Source: Legionella waltersii (GTDB lineage Bacteria > Pseudomonadota > Gammaproteobacteria > Legionellales > Legionellaceae). From it: a stretch of DNA of 64,000 nucleotides. Position numbers and translations under genes: made by a program. The stretch is taken from positions 1 through 64,000 of the forward strand of contig NZ_LNZB01000015.1 in NCBI RefSeq assembly GCF_001468085.1, in the 5' to 3' direction. This document shows positions 42,708 through 51,743 of the stretch, in pieces (the first letter of the stretch is position 1; each line of letters opens with the position of its first letter). The notes beneath the pieces are model-generated. The model was not told the DNA's origin. It saw only the letters and a program-made list of their open reading frames with translations, and did not search any database.

Positions 42708-44129
42708 ATGAGTACAGCTCTAGTTTGGTTTAGACAGGATTTGCGAATAGCTGATAATCCTGCACTTTTTGAAGCATGCATGAATCATGAAACGATCCTA
42801 CCAATCTATATCTTAGAAGAAAAACACAGTGTTCTGGGTGAAGCACAAGCATGGTGGCTCCATCATAGCCTTCTCAGTTTAAATAACTCGCTCAAACAAC
42901 AACTGGGATTAACACTCCTGCTGCGCAAAGGCCACCCTCTCGACATTATTTTAGAGTTAGTCAACACAGGATTGATAGATTCTGTTTATTGGAATCGATG
43001 TTATGAACCCATGAGTATCGAACGGGATAAAAAAATCAAAACAACACTTCAAGAAAGAAGCGTTAATGTCTTTAGTTTTAATGGAAGCTTATTGAATGAA
43101 CCCTGGACAATCAGCAATAAAAACGGTGAGTTTTTTAAAGTCTTTACTCCTTATTGGAAATCCTGCCGACAAGGCCTTATTTCTCAACCTGAAAAATGGA
43201 TAACCTCTAATCCTGCTTCCGTTGATTTAGGTAGTGATGAACTTCAAGAATGGAAACTTTTACCTCGACTCAATTGGGCGTCTCGATTTTCTGAATTTTG
43301 GACGCCAGGTGAAGCCGGTGCTCAACAAAAGCTGGATAAATTTATCGCCCATCATCTCCAAGGTTATAAAATTAATCGTGATATTCCCGAAAAACAAGCA
43401 ACTTCACACCTTTCACCGCATTTACACTTTGGTGAAATCAGTCCATGGACCATTTTGAGAGCCGTTGAATTCGCTAAGCTCGATCCATACTGTGATTTAG
43501 CAGGAGCAGAGCATTTTTTATCAGAACTCGGATGGCGTGAGTTTTCTTATTACTTGCTCTACCATGTACCATCCCTGCCGTACAAAAACTTCAAAAGTGA
43601 GTTTGATGCATTTCCTTGGCATAACGATGAGTCATCATTAAAACAATGGCAACAAGGAATGACCGGATATCCCATCATTGATGCAGGCATGCGCGAGCTC
43701 TGGGCAACAGGGTATATGCATAATCGGGTACGCATGATTGCAGCCTCATTTCTTACTAAAGGTTTATTTATTGACTGGAGATTAGGTGCTGATTGGTTTT
43801 TAGATACTTTGGTTGATGCCGATTTAGCAAATAATAGTGCCAGTTGGCAATGGGTCGCAGGTTCTGGTGCTGATGCAGCGCCCTACTTCCGAATATTTAA
43901 CCCAGTTCTCCAAAGCCAAAAATTTGATCCTAATGGAGCCTATATTCGTCGTTGGATTCCAGAGCTTACTTCCTTAAATAATGATGCAATTCATGCCCCA
44001 TGGGAATCAGCTGGTGCAACTTTGATTTACAACAAAACCAATTACCCTAAACCCATCATCAATCATAGCGAAGCTCGCTCCAAAGCGTTAGGGTATTACA
44101 ATCAACTAAAGAATAGGACAATCACATGA
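42708..44129 (+). CDS. phrB: Class I CPD DNA photolyase
   Basis: This 473-aa photolyase has the N-terminal alpha/beta antenna domain ALVWFRQDLRIADNPAL. The C-terminal FAD domain contains GWREFSYYLLYH, GYPIIDAGMRELWATGYMHNR and NNSASWQWVAGSGADAAPYF. The Trp electron-transfer chain and substrate-binding residues appear intact. It repairs cyclobutane pyrimidine dimers with blue light. The ATG at 42708 has AAGGAT upstream; a GTG five codons earlier is also open. The stop overlaps the next gene's start (ATGA). Confidence 0.93.
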   Translation: MSTALVWFRQDLRIADNPALFEACMNHETILPIYILEEKHSVLGEAQAWWLHHSLLSLNNSLKQQLGLTLLLRKGHPLDIILELVNTGLIDSVYWNRCYEPMSIERDKKIKTTLQERSVNVFSFNGSLLNEPWTISNKNGEFFKVFTPYWKSCRQGLISQPEKWITSNPASVDLGSDELQEWKLLPRLNWASRFSEFWTPGEAGAQQKLDKFIAHHLQGYKINRDIPEKQATSHLSPHLHFGEISPWTILRAVEFAKLDPYCDLAGAEHFLSELGWREFSYYLLYHVPSLPYKNFKSEFDAFPWHNDESSLKQWQQGMTGYPIIDAGMRELWATGYMHNRVRMIAASFLTKGLFIDWRLGADWFLDTLVDADLANNSASWQWVAGSGADAAPYFRIFNPVLQSQKFDPNGAYIRRWIPELTSLNNDAIHAPWESAGATLIYNKTNYPKPIINHSEARSKALGYYNQLKNRTIT

Positions 44130-44998
44130 TTCCTTGTTTTTTCATCTTTGGTTTTGGTTATACAGCCAAAGCTCTTACCAATAAACTACTCTCACAAGAT
44201 TTTAGAATCATCGGAACATCCCGCACCACCAATGAACAGCAGAAGAATAATGTAAGCATCCAATTGATTGATTTCGACTGTCCGAGCCTAGAAGACTACT
44301 TAAGTCGCGCAACTCATCTCTTAATTTGTATTCCTCCCTCAAGCACCCTTGATGATTTAGTACTCAATAAATACAGCGACATCATTAAAAAACAATCCTC
44401 TCATCTTCAATGGCTTGGTTATCTTTCTTCCACAGGAGTTTATGGAGACTATCAGGGAAAGTGGGTGGATGAAGAGAGTAAGTGCATCCCTCATACAAAG
44501 ACCGGTGTTGCCCGTCTAAAAGCGGAGCAAGCTTGGATATCCTTCGCTACGGATAATCACTTGCCACTCCATGTTTTTAGGCTATCCGGTATTTATGGGC
44601 CAGGGAGAAACGCACTTGCGCGGTTGATACATGGGAAAACATACAGCATAGTCAAACAAGAACAGGTATTTTGTCGCGTGCATGTTGAAGACATTGTTTC
44701 AACGCTTATCGCATCGATTCAATCACCAAACCCCCTTTCTATTTATAATGTATCTGATGATGAACCAGCGCCAGCTCATGTGGTTGACAGCTATGCTGCC
44801 AAACTCTTGAATCGAGAACCACCTACTTTGCTCCCTTTCTCAGAAGCAAATTTATCGCCCATGGAGCAAGAGTTTTACGCCAATAATCGTCGAGTTTCTA
44901 ATTTAAAAATCAAGAAAGAATTGAAGGTAACTTTGAAGTATCCCACTTATAAAGAGGGACTCACTGAAATTTGGAGAAATGAGTTTGCTCGTGAATAA
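44126..44998 (+). CDS. YeeZ-like NAD(P)-binding epimerase
   Basis: This 290-aa extended SDR of the YeeZ type has a cofactor motif FGFGYTAKALTNKLL (Gly-x-Gly-x-x-Ala form), YLSSTGVYGDYQGKWVDE at about residues 104-122, and FRLSGIYGPGRNAL. The catalytic Tyr-x-x-x-Lys appears replaced (VARLK). It overlaps phrB by 4 bases, so it is translationally coupled to the photolyase. The role of YeeZ proteins is unknown; the linkage suggests a place in the light-damage response. Confidence 0.82.
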   Translation: MIPCFFIFGFGYTAKALTNKLLSQDFRIIGTSRTTNEQQKNNVSIQLIDFDCPSLEDYLSRATHLLICIPPSSTLDDLVLNKYSDIIKKQSSHLQWLGYLSSTGVYGDYQGKWVDEESKCIPHTKTGVARLKAEQAWISFATDNHLPLHVFRLSGIYGPGRNALARLIHGKTYSIVKQEQVFCRVHVEDIVSTLIASIQSPNPLSIYNVSDDEPAPAHVVDSYAAKLLNREPPTLLPFSEANLSPMEQEFYANNRRVSNLKIKKELKVTLKYPTYKEGLTEIWRNEFARE

Positions 44999-45071
44999 AC
45001 TTAAATCACACTACTCGGTGAAGTGAGCTATTCGATTCAACGATCTGTACGTGAGTTTAGAATATCGTAAG

Positions 45072-45197
45072 GCAGGTATAGCCTAAGCCCTTTTGGATCG
45101 AGTCAGGGACTATGCCCAAACATAAGGTATTGCTGAGATCACTCTTCAAACAGCACTCACTGATACTCAAGCAGATGAGGTGATGGATGTTGCCTAA
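45072..45197 (+). pseudogene. Remnant of a GNAT acetyltransferase
   Basis: In one plus frame the region reads AGIA, stop, ALLDRVRDYAQT, stop, GIAEITLQTALTDTQADEV. The sequence G-I-ALLDRV-DYAQ-GIAEITLQTA resembles motif A and following helix of GNAT N-acetyltransferases. Two in-frame stops show it is dead. It fills part of the 45.0-45.3 kb gap; the rest is featureless. Confidence 0.5.
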
Positions 45198-45289
45198 GTC
45201 CCGTCAGGTCCTGCCCTTATTACTCTTTGCTAATACTGGCTTGTATCTTTAAACGGTAAGCAAAAAGGGAAGACATCTACCCCCTTATT

Positions 45290-47503
45290 TTATTGTGGTT
45301 GATTTTGTTGTTGGTCATTGGGTTGCTGTTGTTGAATTTGTGGTGGTTGCTCAACAGGTTGTTGTTCTTGAATTTGCGGCTGTTGCTCAACAGGTTGTGG
45401 TTCTTGAATTTGCGGTGGTTGCTCAACAGGTTGTTGTTCTTGAATTTGCGGTGGTTGCTCAACAGGTTGTTGTTCTTGAATTTGCGGTTGTTGCTCAACA
45501 GGTTGTTGTTCTTGAATTTGCGGTGGTTGCTCAACAGGTTGTTGTTCTTGAATTTGCGGTGGTTGCTCAACAGGTTGTTGTTCTTGAGTTTGTGGTTGTT
45601 GCTCAACAGGTTGTTGTTCTTGAGTTTGTGGTTGTTGCTCAACAGGTTGTTGTTCTTGAATTTGTGGTTGTTGCTCAACAGGTTGTTGTTCTTGAATTTG
45701 AGGTTGTTGCTCAACAGGTTGTTGCTCTTGAATTTGTGGTTGTTGCTCAACAGGTTGTTGTTCTTGAATTTGTGGTTGTTGCTCAACAGGTTGTTGTTCT
45801 TTCTGTTCAACAGGCTGTTGCTGTTGATCCTGATTCTGCGGTTGTTCGACTGGCTGCTGTTGTTCTTGATTTTGTGGTTGCTCTTCAGAGGGTTTTTGCT
45901 CATGAATTTGCTGTTGAACATCAGGCTTTTGCTCAGTTGATGGCTGTTCATTGGACTTGATTTCAACGGGTTGGGGAATCGTTTGTGGATCAACTAGTTT
46001 TAATTGTTCTTGCTCCTCCGGTTTAGTAACTTGTATTTCTTTGACTTCTTCTGAGGTGAGTGGTTTCCCTGGATTCTTTTCTAATAATTTTTGTTCCTCG
46101 GTAAATGGCACTTGTGGAGTAGGTGGTTCAGTGATAACAACAGTTGGTTTGGTCATGATCTCTGCTGCAGGTTTAGACTCAGCAGCTTGCTGGCCTCCCA
46201 GAAAACTGGACTGATCTGGTGTAATGGTTGCCGTAGGTGTCTTAGGTGCTTTAACAATGATTTCGTCAGAGACTTGCACCTGTGCATTATTCACTGGTTG
46301 GGACTGGACAAATGTGTTTAATGGAACGGCGGTAATTCCTTGCTGTACAGTAACATTTTGGTAATTGAGTGTCGTGTTTTGATTATTATAAACAGTTGTT
46401 ACGTAGGTGTTATTAATCACTGTGTTGTTGACATTAATTTGTTGAAAATAATTACGACTGACTTGATAGGGGGGAATATAAATATCTCCTGGACCTAGAG
46501 GAAACCAGGCAATACTTGGCCTATTCGCTACAGAAAGCTGGTAATTTCTGCCACCAACAAAAGCGACAAGAGCCGGAGCATACATCGGTTCTGCTTCGAT
46601 TGGGCCAGGTATCCAAGCCCATCTTCTTTCAATAAAAATCCATCGCCCATAATGAAAGGGTGCAAAGCCCCATGGTTGTTCATCGACCCATGTCCAACCC
46701 CAATGACGTACCCATACCCATTGTCCCGTTCTATAAGGAGCCCAGTTATTGCCAACATTGTTTGGAGACCATACGTAACCGTATTTTTTTACTTTCCGCC
46801 AAGTTCCATGAGTATCCAAATCTTCATAACCAATAACAGCCGTATTTACGTATCTGGGTTTGTTTATTTTTTGTGGCTGATCTCGGTCCATAGACCAACG
46901 ATCAAAACCATCAATAGGGCCAACTGCTGAACATTGATAACCTTGCAACTTAGTTCCTTTAAATTGGCAGGTTTGGCCTTGATTGATTGTATAAGCCGAT
47001 TTTTCGCCATACACATCCGTTTGCCCTTTGCGAACGGTGACCGTTGTGGAGGCATTATTTACATCGATTCGATAATAACCGTTTTTTTTGATAATCACTG
47101 CCAAATTTGGCGTATCAATTTCATAGACTTGATTAGGTTTTAATTGAACGACGTTTAAAGCAAATGTTCCATCACTCAACTTAAACTGTGCAATTTGATT
47201 GTTTAAATTTAGAATTTGCACGCTCGTCCTGCTTCCTAAACGTGTCGTTGCTAGTCCAAGTTGTAACTCAACTTTAGAGTCTGTATCAGACCACAGGCTA
47301 TCCCCTAATACCAAAGGACGATTAAGATTTGTTTTTATCCATTTCGTTTCAGAAGCAGGTAGATAACTGACCACCCCAGAGATAAGACTGATTCGAGCCA
47401 CACGTGTTGATGGATCGGCACTGGCAATGCTTGAAGTAACAATCAAAGGAAGTGAAAATAGAACATAAAATAACGTGCAAGTTTTGCCAGCCAAGCTCTT
47501 CAT
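45290..47503 (-). CDS. Secreted FecR-domain protein with Gln/Pro/Glu repeat tail
   Basis: This is an exported protein of about 737 aa. The start at MKSLAGK is set by AAGGA upstream and by the signal peptide (ending ASA). A FecR-type domain lies at about residues 30-200 (RVARISLISGVVSYLP, TTRLGSRTSVQILNL, KNGYYRIDV). A Trp-rich DUF6600-like region follows (TGQWVWVRHWGWTW). A disordered tail (from about 430) ends in thirteen 12-residue repeats of EQQPVEQQPQIQ. Proteins of this plan are predicted envelope or outer-membrane-associated factors. The repeat tail may bind or span the cell wall. The gene is single. Confidence 0.8.
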   Translation of the reverse strand: MKSLAGKTCTLFYVLFSLPLIVTSSIASADPSTRVARISLISGVVSYLPASETKWIKTNLNRPLVLGDSLWSDTDSKVELQLGLATTRLGSRTSVQILNLNNQIAQFKLSDGTFALNVVQLKPNQVYEIDTPNLAVIIKKNGYYRIDVNNASTTVTVRKGQTDVYGEKSAYTINQGQTCQFKGTKLQGYQCSAVGPIDGFDRWSMDRDQPQKINKPRYVNTAVIGYEDLDTHGTWRKVKKYGYVWSPNNVGNNWAPYRTGQWVWVRHWGWTWVDEQPWGFAPFHYGRWIFIERRWAWIPGPIEAEPMYAPALVAFVGGRNYQLSVANRPSIAWFPLGPGDIYIPPYQVSRNYFQQINVNNTVINNTYVTTVYNNQNTTLNYQNVTVQQGITAVPLNTFVQSQPVNNAQVQVSDEIIVKAPKTPTATITPDQSSFLGGQQAAESKPAAEIMTKPTVVITEPPTPQVPFTEEQKLLEKNPGKPLTSEEVKEIQVTKPEEQEQLKLVDPQTIPQPVEIKSNEQPSTEQKPDVQQQIHEQKPSEEQPQNQEQQQPVEQPQNQDQQQQPVEQKEQQPVEQQPQIQEQQPVEQQPQIQEQQPVEQQPQIQEQQPVEQQPQIQEQQPVEQQPQTQEQQPVEQQPQTQEQQPVEQPPQIQEQQPVEQPPQIQEQQPVEQQPQIQEQQPVEQPPQIQEQQPVEQPPQIQEPQPVEQQPQIQEQQPVEQPPQIQQQQPNDQQQNQPQ
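45332..45799 (-). repeat. Thirteen 36-bp repeats inside the FecR-domain gene
   Basis: The repeat region is exactly 13 x 36 bp, encoding EQQPVEQQPQIQ with few changes (QQ/PP, I/T, EQQ/EPQ). Because the unit is a multiple of three and lacks stops on other frames, long open frames appear on both strands; those are artefacts. Copy number probably varies between strains. Confidence 0.9.
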
Positions 47504-47650
47504 AGAAACAATCCTTGTTCGAAACAGTAGTGAACCATGACGTTGTAATACAAAATGTAACATGTTCAGAACTAGACTTGCTATAAGGCGTTCATTTTTT
47601 GGTGAATGAAGCCCCAAAGAAATACAGGGAATAAATAAAGCCGGTGAACG

Positions 47651-47675
47651 AAGGTTGAGTCATTGACTCAACCTT
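47651..47675 (-). terminator. Perfect hairpin after the 47700 gene
   Basis: A 12-bp perfect stem AAGGTTGAGTCA / TGACTCAACCTT around one central T lies 25 bases past the stop of the minus-strand gene ending at 47700. There is no strong T-tract. Confidence 0.55.
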
Positions 47676-47699
47676 ATGGGCCCATGTAGCAAACTAGGC

Positions 47700-48692
47700 T
47701 TATGAAAATAGTGAACCTTTAAAATTTTGTGGTTTCAATGCATCTTCCGCATTATGTTGTTGTTCAAGTTTTTCTCGAACAATGACTGCTAAATCGAGTA
47801 ATTTCGTCTTAATACTTTGTGACTGCATCACATCGAAATCATTTGCTACAGAAATCAGGGCTCCCGCATAGACTTTAAATGTAAAGCGTTCTGTTAAACT
47901 CTGTAATCCTGCACTAAGGGTTGCGTTGTCTCGATCTCTCAACGCCTTTTGTAGTTTATCCCATAAATGGAAATAACCTCGGGGTAGTGTAATTTGCTCC
48001 TGGGCCTCTGGTTCTAGTATAGGTTCTATCTCTAGACCTTGTACCATTCTTATAATCTCGTCCACTGCATTTTCTAGAACATCAGCAACAGGTTCTGCTT
48101 CAGGTTCTGGTGTAGGCTCTGGTTGAACGTTGTTCTCTATTGCAGGTGGTATAAATTCACTGAATGCCCCCCCGAGCTCTCTCATAATTGCAATGTCTTC
48201 CTCACTTGGAATCATACCCTTTTCACGAATTAATACACGAATGATTTCAATGAGTTTGGCAGTATAAGCGTCATTGGCCTCTTGGCTGTCACCAAGCACG
48301 TTGGCAAATCCAGCTTGTTCGATTTTAAGAATCGCCGTGAGAATAGTCATGTTGTAATTAAAAACTGGCCTAAATCGTTCAGGAATTAAACGTTGGTGAA
48401 CGCCAAGGACCTCGATCACATTAATTGGCAAATTTATGCTGGTCTCTGATACGTCTCTTACAGCATCCACCGTTTCTCTTTTATGGGACAACCCTACCAT
48501 CTTGACCGTGGATGCTCCAACCAAATACACGGCGTTCACAAAACCCGTTTTATTTGAAGTGTTCCAGGTTTGTACCTGCTTCTCAAAAGATCCATCCAGA
48601 ATGCTTATCAATAATCGTTGTGCTCTATTATCTTCTAAAAAATTCTTATCCGCTTTTTTTCCATGACCAGTTCTACCAAACAGAGAATACAT
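47700..48692 (-). CDS. Hypothetical protein with acidic central linker
   Basis: This 330-aa soluble protein is not recognised. It has two helical parts (residues 1-175 and 225-330) joined by a Pro/Glu linker (EPTPEPEAEP). The N-terminus MYSLFGRTGHGKKADKNF is basic, and the C-terminal EEDALKP-like tail (AEDALKPQNFKGSLFS) is polar. There is no signal peptide or membrane segment. AGAGGTG lies upstream of the ATG. It could be a Dot/Icm-type substrate or a cytoplasmic structural protein; no motif decides. Confidence 0.6.
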   Translation of the reverse strand: MYSLFGRTGHGKKADKNFLEDNRAQRLLISILDGSFEKQVQTWNTSNKTGFVNAVYLVGASTVKMVGLSHKRETVDAVRDVSETSINLPINVIEVLGVHQRLIPERFRPVFNYNMTILTAILKIEQAGFANVLGDSQEANDAYTAKLIEIIRVLIREKGMIPSEEDIAIMRELGGAFSEFIPPAIENNVQPEPTPEPEAEPVADVLENAVDEIIRMVQGLEIEPILEPEAQEQITLPRGYFHLWDKLQKALRDRDNATLSAGLQSLTERFTFKVYAGALISVANDFDVMQSQSIKTKLLDLAVIVREKLEQQHNAEDALKPQNFKGSLFS

Positions 48693-48934
48693 CTATAAAT
48701 CACCTCTTATAAAATTAATGTGGCCGCATTTTATCACCTTTGTCGCAAAATGATATACTTAGGCCAAATAAAAACACATTAAATGCGATAGAAGGAGAAA
48801 TAAACATGGGGTTTAGGTCAAACGAACCAAACTAATTGACTGGGGTATTCTTGTATTAATCGAATGAGTGCTCCTAGCTCGCATTGATAATATATAGTAG
48901 AGTGATCAATCTAATTAATCATGATTTGATCTAA

Positions 48935-50455
48935 ATGCGAACCTTTGTACCTGGTTATTACATAATTGAAGGACCTAAGCGAAAGTCATGGTCTGAATTT
49001 ACTAACTACTCATTCTTACTGTTTAATTGGGCCCTAACTTTTATTGCAAGACGTGCCATCATCAATGTAGCACTAGGGCCCGATGAAATCAGGCTTCAAA
49101 AACCCGTTCATGTGATTTTTTTTTCAGATGATAGATCTGAAAAAGGCTCCGTCATTGTTAATCTTCTTCCTGGAAAATCGTCTAAAGCACCAACGAGTTA
49201 CTACGATAAATTACCTCGATTTTCAAATACGGCGAAAAGACAGCTATCCAATACTAAACCAAGTAATCAACGTTACATTGATTCCATAATCAATGAAATT
49301 GGGCTTCTTCTTGAGGGAAGATCCACTCAGGAAAAATGCAGAAATAAACAATTTTCAATTGAAGACATCCATATTAAAGGAATTGAAAGACTTGATGATC
49401 ACTTAGCGAACTATTTCAAAGAGCAGATGCATCAAAAATACGGTAAAGCGTTTTTTGAGCGTCCTCGTAAAGTTCAATTGAATTTTTATACCTTAGAAAC
49501 TGCTGATCATGCCGTTCTTGAGTCTGTGGAAATTCCAAACACAGACGAAGAATTGAAGCCTATGTCCGAACGAAAATTTGTCATTTCCTGCATGGCTAGA
49601 AACCAAAACTACATGTATTGGCTCAAAGATTTATACACTTCGGCTAAACACATAGGTTGTACTGTGATTGGCTTTAATTATCGTGGACTTGACTACAGTA
49701 AAGGCATGATCTGGACTTATAAAAATCTGGTTGATGATGCTCTTTCACAAGCACGACGCTTAATTGAATCAGGTGTTAAACCTGAGAATATCGCCTTTGA
49801 AGGGATGAGTATGGGAGCAGCTGTTGCTACTATTACCGCAGCAAAAATGCACGAGAATGGTCTTAGAGTAAAATTATATAATGAACGTTCCTATCGATCG
49901 CTTCTCCGTTTAATGATTGGTTATATAATGCCGGACAGTACGAGCAACCCATGGAACCCATTAACTTGGTTAAACTATGTTGCTGTGGGATGTGCTTACC
50001 TTTTTCTTACTCCTGCCATTTGTCTTCTAGGATGGCATTTAGATGCCGCAAACGCATGGGATAGAATTCCTTTTGCCTACAAAATTTATTCTGTAGCGAG
50101 AAATCACCAAAATCCAGCACAACCGGATGACGATGATCTTGTTCATGATAGTTTTTCATCCATAGCTTCTCTTATGGCTCAACACTTAGAAGAGATAAAA
50201 TACACGCATCAAAATGGCGGATCCCTTTCAATAGAAGAACAGCAAATGTTGGCTGATAAACCCGAATCTCATGAGTTTACATTGGACAGAAATAATGCGA
50301 TGAACACGAACCCATCAAACCACTCTGCACCACGTCGTTTCCTAGTTGATACTCAGAGTCATCAACAAACAATGCACACTTATATGATAGAGCATGTCCG
50401 TGAAATGCTAGAAATCACGCCCCCAGGATTAGAAGCCCATATTAACAAAGCGTAA
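48935..50455 (+). CDS. Alpha/beta-hydrolase-like protein, candidate effector
   Basis: This 506-aa protein has a central alpha/beta-hydrolase core: a strand-turn VIGFNYRGLDYSKG, then the nucleophile elbow GMSMGAA in FEGMSMGAAVATITAAKMH (residues 289-307 region). A hydrophobic helix pair follows (LNYVAVGCAYLFLTPAICLLGWHLD), and an Asp/His-bearing C-terminal region includes HDSF. The arrangement resembles lipase-like Legionella substrates of the SidB/SdbA family, a similarity I judge by eye only. There is no signal peptide. The C-terminus is polar (PGLEAHINKA). The gene has no close partners; the substrate is unknown. Confidence 0.65.
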   Translation: MRTFVPGYYIIEGPKRKSWSEFTNYSFLLFNWALTFIARRAIINVALGPDEIRLQKPVHVIFFSDDRSEKGSVIVNLLPGKSSKAPTSYYDKLPRFSNTAKRQLSNTKPSNQRYIDSIINEIGLLLEGRSTQEKCRNKQFSIEDIHIKGIERLDDHLANYFKEQMHQKYGKAFFERPRKVQLNFYTLETADHAVLESVEIPNTDEELKPMSERKFVISCMARNQNYMYWLKDLYTSAKHIGCTVIGFNYRGLDYSKGMIWTYKNLVDDALSQARRLIESGVKPENIAFEGMSMGAAVATITAAKMHENGLRVKLYNERSYRSLLRLMIGYIMPDSTSNPWNPLTWLNYVAVGCAYLFLTPAICLLGWHLDAANAWDRIPFAYKIYSVARNHQNPAQPDDDDLVHDSFSSIASLMAQHLEEIKYTHQNGGSLSIEEQQMLADKPESHEFTLDRNNAMNTNPSNHSAPRRFLVDTQSHQQTMHTYMIEHVREMLEITPPGLEAHINKA

Positions 50456-50565
50456 TACGGGCTTGATATCTACACCCCTTTTCGGTATAACTCGTCATTT
50501 CTAGATCCTGTGAGCAACTCACCGGACATAGTTTCAACAGCTCCCAAGATTACTCAAGGAAAACC

Positions 50566-51066
50566 ATGGACCAATCTATATCGATGTACAGTGCTTCTGT
50601 GCCAGTATTTACTCAATTACTCACTGCATTAAATGCCATTTTGGAAAAAGCAAAGCATCACCGGACCAATCCTGATGCACTTCTACTAGCTAGTCTTTAC
50701 CCAGACATGTTCAACTTAACCCGTCAGGTACAAATTGCATCTGATTTCGCAAAAGGAGTCTGTGCGAGACTAGCAGGGATAGAGGTCCCAGCGTATGAGG
50801 ACAATGAAACAACGTTTGATGCACTTAAAGAACGAATTGAAAAGACCTTGCGCTTTATCGCTAACATTAAACCGGAAGAAATCAACGGTAGCGAAGAAAA
50901 AGAGATCATCACTCGACCAGGAACCCCAAAAGAACGAGTATTTTCAGGACAACAATATCTCCTGCATTATGGTCTTCCACAGTTTTTCTTTCATGTGACC
51001 ACGGCTTATGACATTTTAAGAAATCAGGGGCTTGAAATAGGTAAAAAAGATTACATGGGTGCATAA
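50566..51066 (+). CDS. DUF1993 family protein
   Basis: This 166-aa DinB-like four-helix protein of DUF1993 has MYSASVPVFTQLLTALNAIL, then ASLYPDMFNLTRQVQIASDF, and HYGLPQFFFHVTTAYDILRN near the C-terminus, the three most conserved blocks of the family. AAGGAAAA precedes the ATG. The fold often binds a metal with three His, though here not all are evident. The function is unknown; it may be an oxidative-stress protein, given the convergent ohr gene. Confidence 0.85.
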   Translation: MDQSISMYSASVPVFTQLLTALNAILEKAKHHRTNPDALLLASLYPDMFNLTRQVQIASDFAKGVCARLAGIEVPAYEDNETTFDALKERIEKTLRFIANIKPEEINGSEEKEIITRPGTPKERVFSGQQYLLHYGLPQFFFHVTTAYDILRNQGLEIGKKDYMGA

Positions 51067-51075
51067 ACAAATCAT

Positions 51076-51099
51076 TGGTTGGGTCGTCTGACCCAACCA
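51076..51099. terminator. Bidirectional terminator hairpin
   Basis: A 10-bp stem TGGTTGGGTC / GACCCAACCA with loop GTCT lies between the convergent DUF1993 and ohr genes. Confidence 0.65.
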
Positions 51100-51104
51100 T
51101 CAAT

Positions 51105-51548
51105 CTACATTCCTTCAACTTCCATCACAAAATCGATATTACCGCGTGTGGCATGGCTATAGGGGCAAACTTTTTCGTGTGCTTCGTGTACCAGCTCTTT
51201 TACTTCAGCAGTAGAAAGAGACGGAACTTTAACGTTCATCTTAACTGCAATGCCAAATCCACCCCCTTCACGAGGACCTACAGAGACATGGCATGTCACA
51301 ATTGCACCGGTGACTTTTTTCTTATGCTGACTGGCCACAAACTCTAATGCTCCACCAAAGCATGCTGCATAACCCGCTGCAAAAAGATGTTCGGGTGTTG
51401 TGGTATTGGGTAATCCTGAACCACCCATGTCTTTGGGGACGGATAAATTAACGCTAACGGAATGATCGGTGGTTTCCGAGTGACCGTTTCTTCCCCCCGT
51501 ATTAATTGCGGTAGCAGTTACAAGAGGTTTGATGGTATAAGCTGGCAT
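51105..51548 (-). CDS. ohr: Organic hydroperoxide resistance protein (Ohr/OsmC)
   Basis: This 147-aa Ohr-type peroxidase has redox Cys in YAACFGGAL and in KVCPYSHATRGNI, the second motif being the marker of the Ohr (not OsmC) subgroup. The start MPAYTIK has AAGGAG at 9 bases; the frame's earlier codons are not used. Ohr reduces organic and lipid hydroperoxides with lipoylated partners. It is a single gene, with no OhrR regulator nearby. Confidence 0.93.
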   Translation of the reverse strand: MPAYTIKPLVTATAINTGGRNGHSETTDHSVSVNLSVPKDMGGSGLPNTTTPEHLFAAGYAACFGGALEFVASQHKKKVTGAIVTCHVSVGPREGGGFGIAVKMNVKVPSLSTAEVKELVHEAHEKVCPYSHATRGNIDFVMEVEGM

Positions 51549-51743
51549 TGTACTCTCCTTAAAAATTTCATTTAGACAGGATGATATCTCCCTATGGAGG
51601 TTAACACATGATGCCATAAGCAAGTATTCTTTCTTTTATCCAAATAAAAAGCCAGTGAAAGATAACCAGATGAATGCGTGACTTGGATGACATAGTGAGT
51701 CCGGATTGGATGAATCCGGGCTTGTTGTATAATGGTTATGCAT

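Noticed and set aside
45277-45993. Long open frames of 215-238 codons on both strands over the FecR gene tail
   Set aside because: They are by-products of the 36-bp in-frame repeat, with monotonous composition and no ribosome-binding sites; only the FecR-domain frame has a signal peptide and domains.
46091-47143. Plus-strand ORFs opposite the FecR-domain gene
   Set aside because: They are shadow frames without start signals or known motifs.
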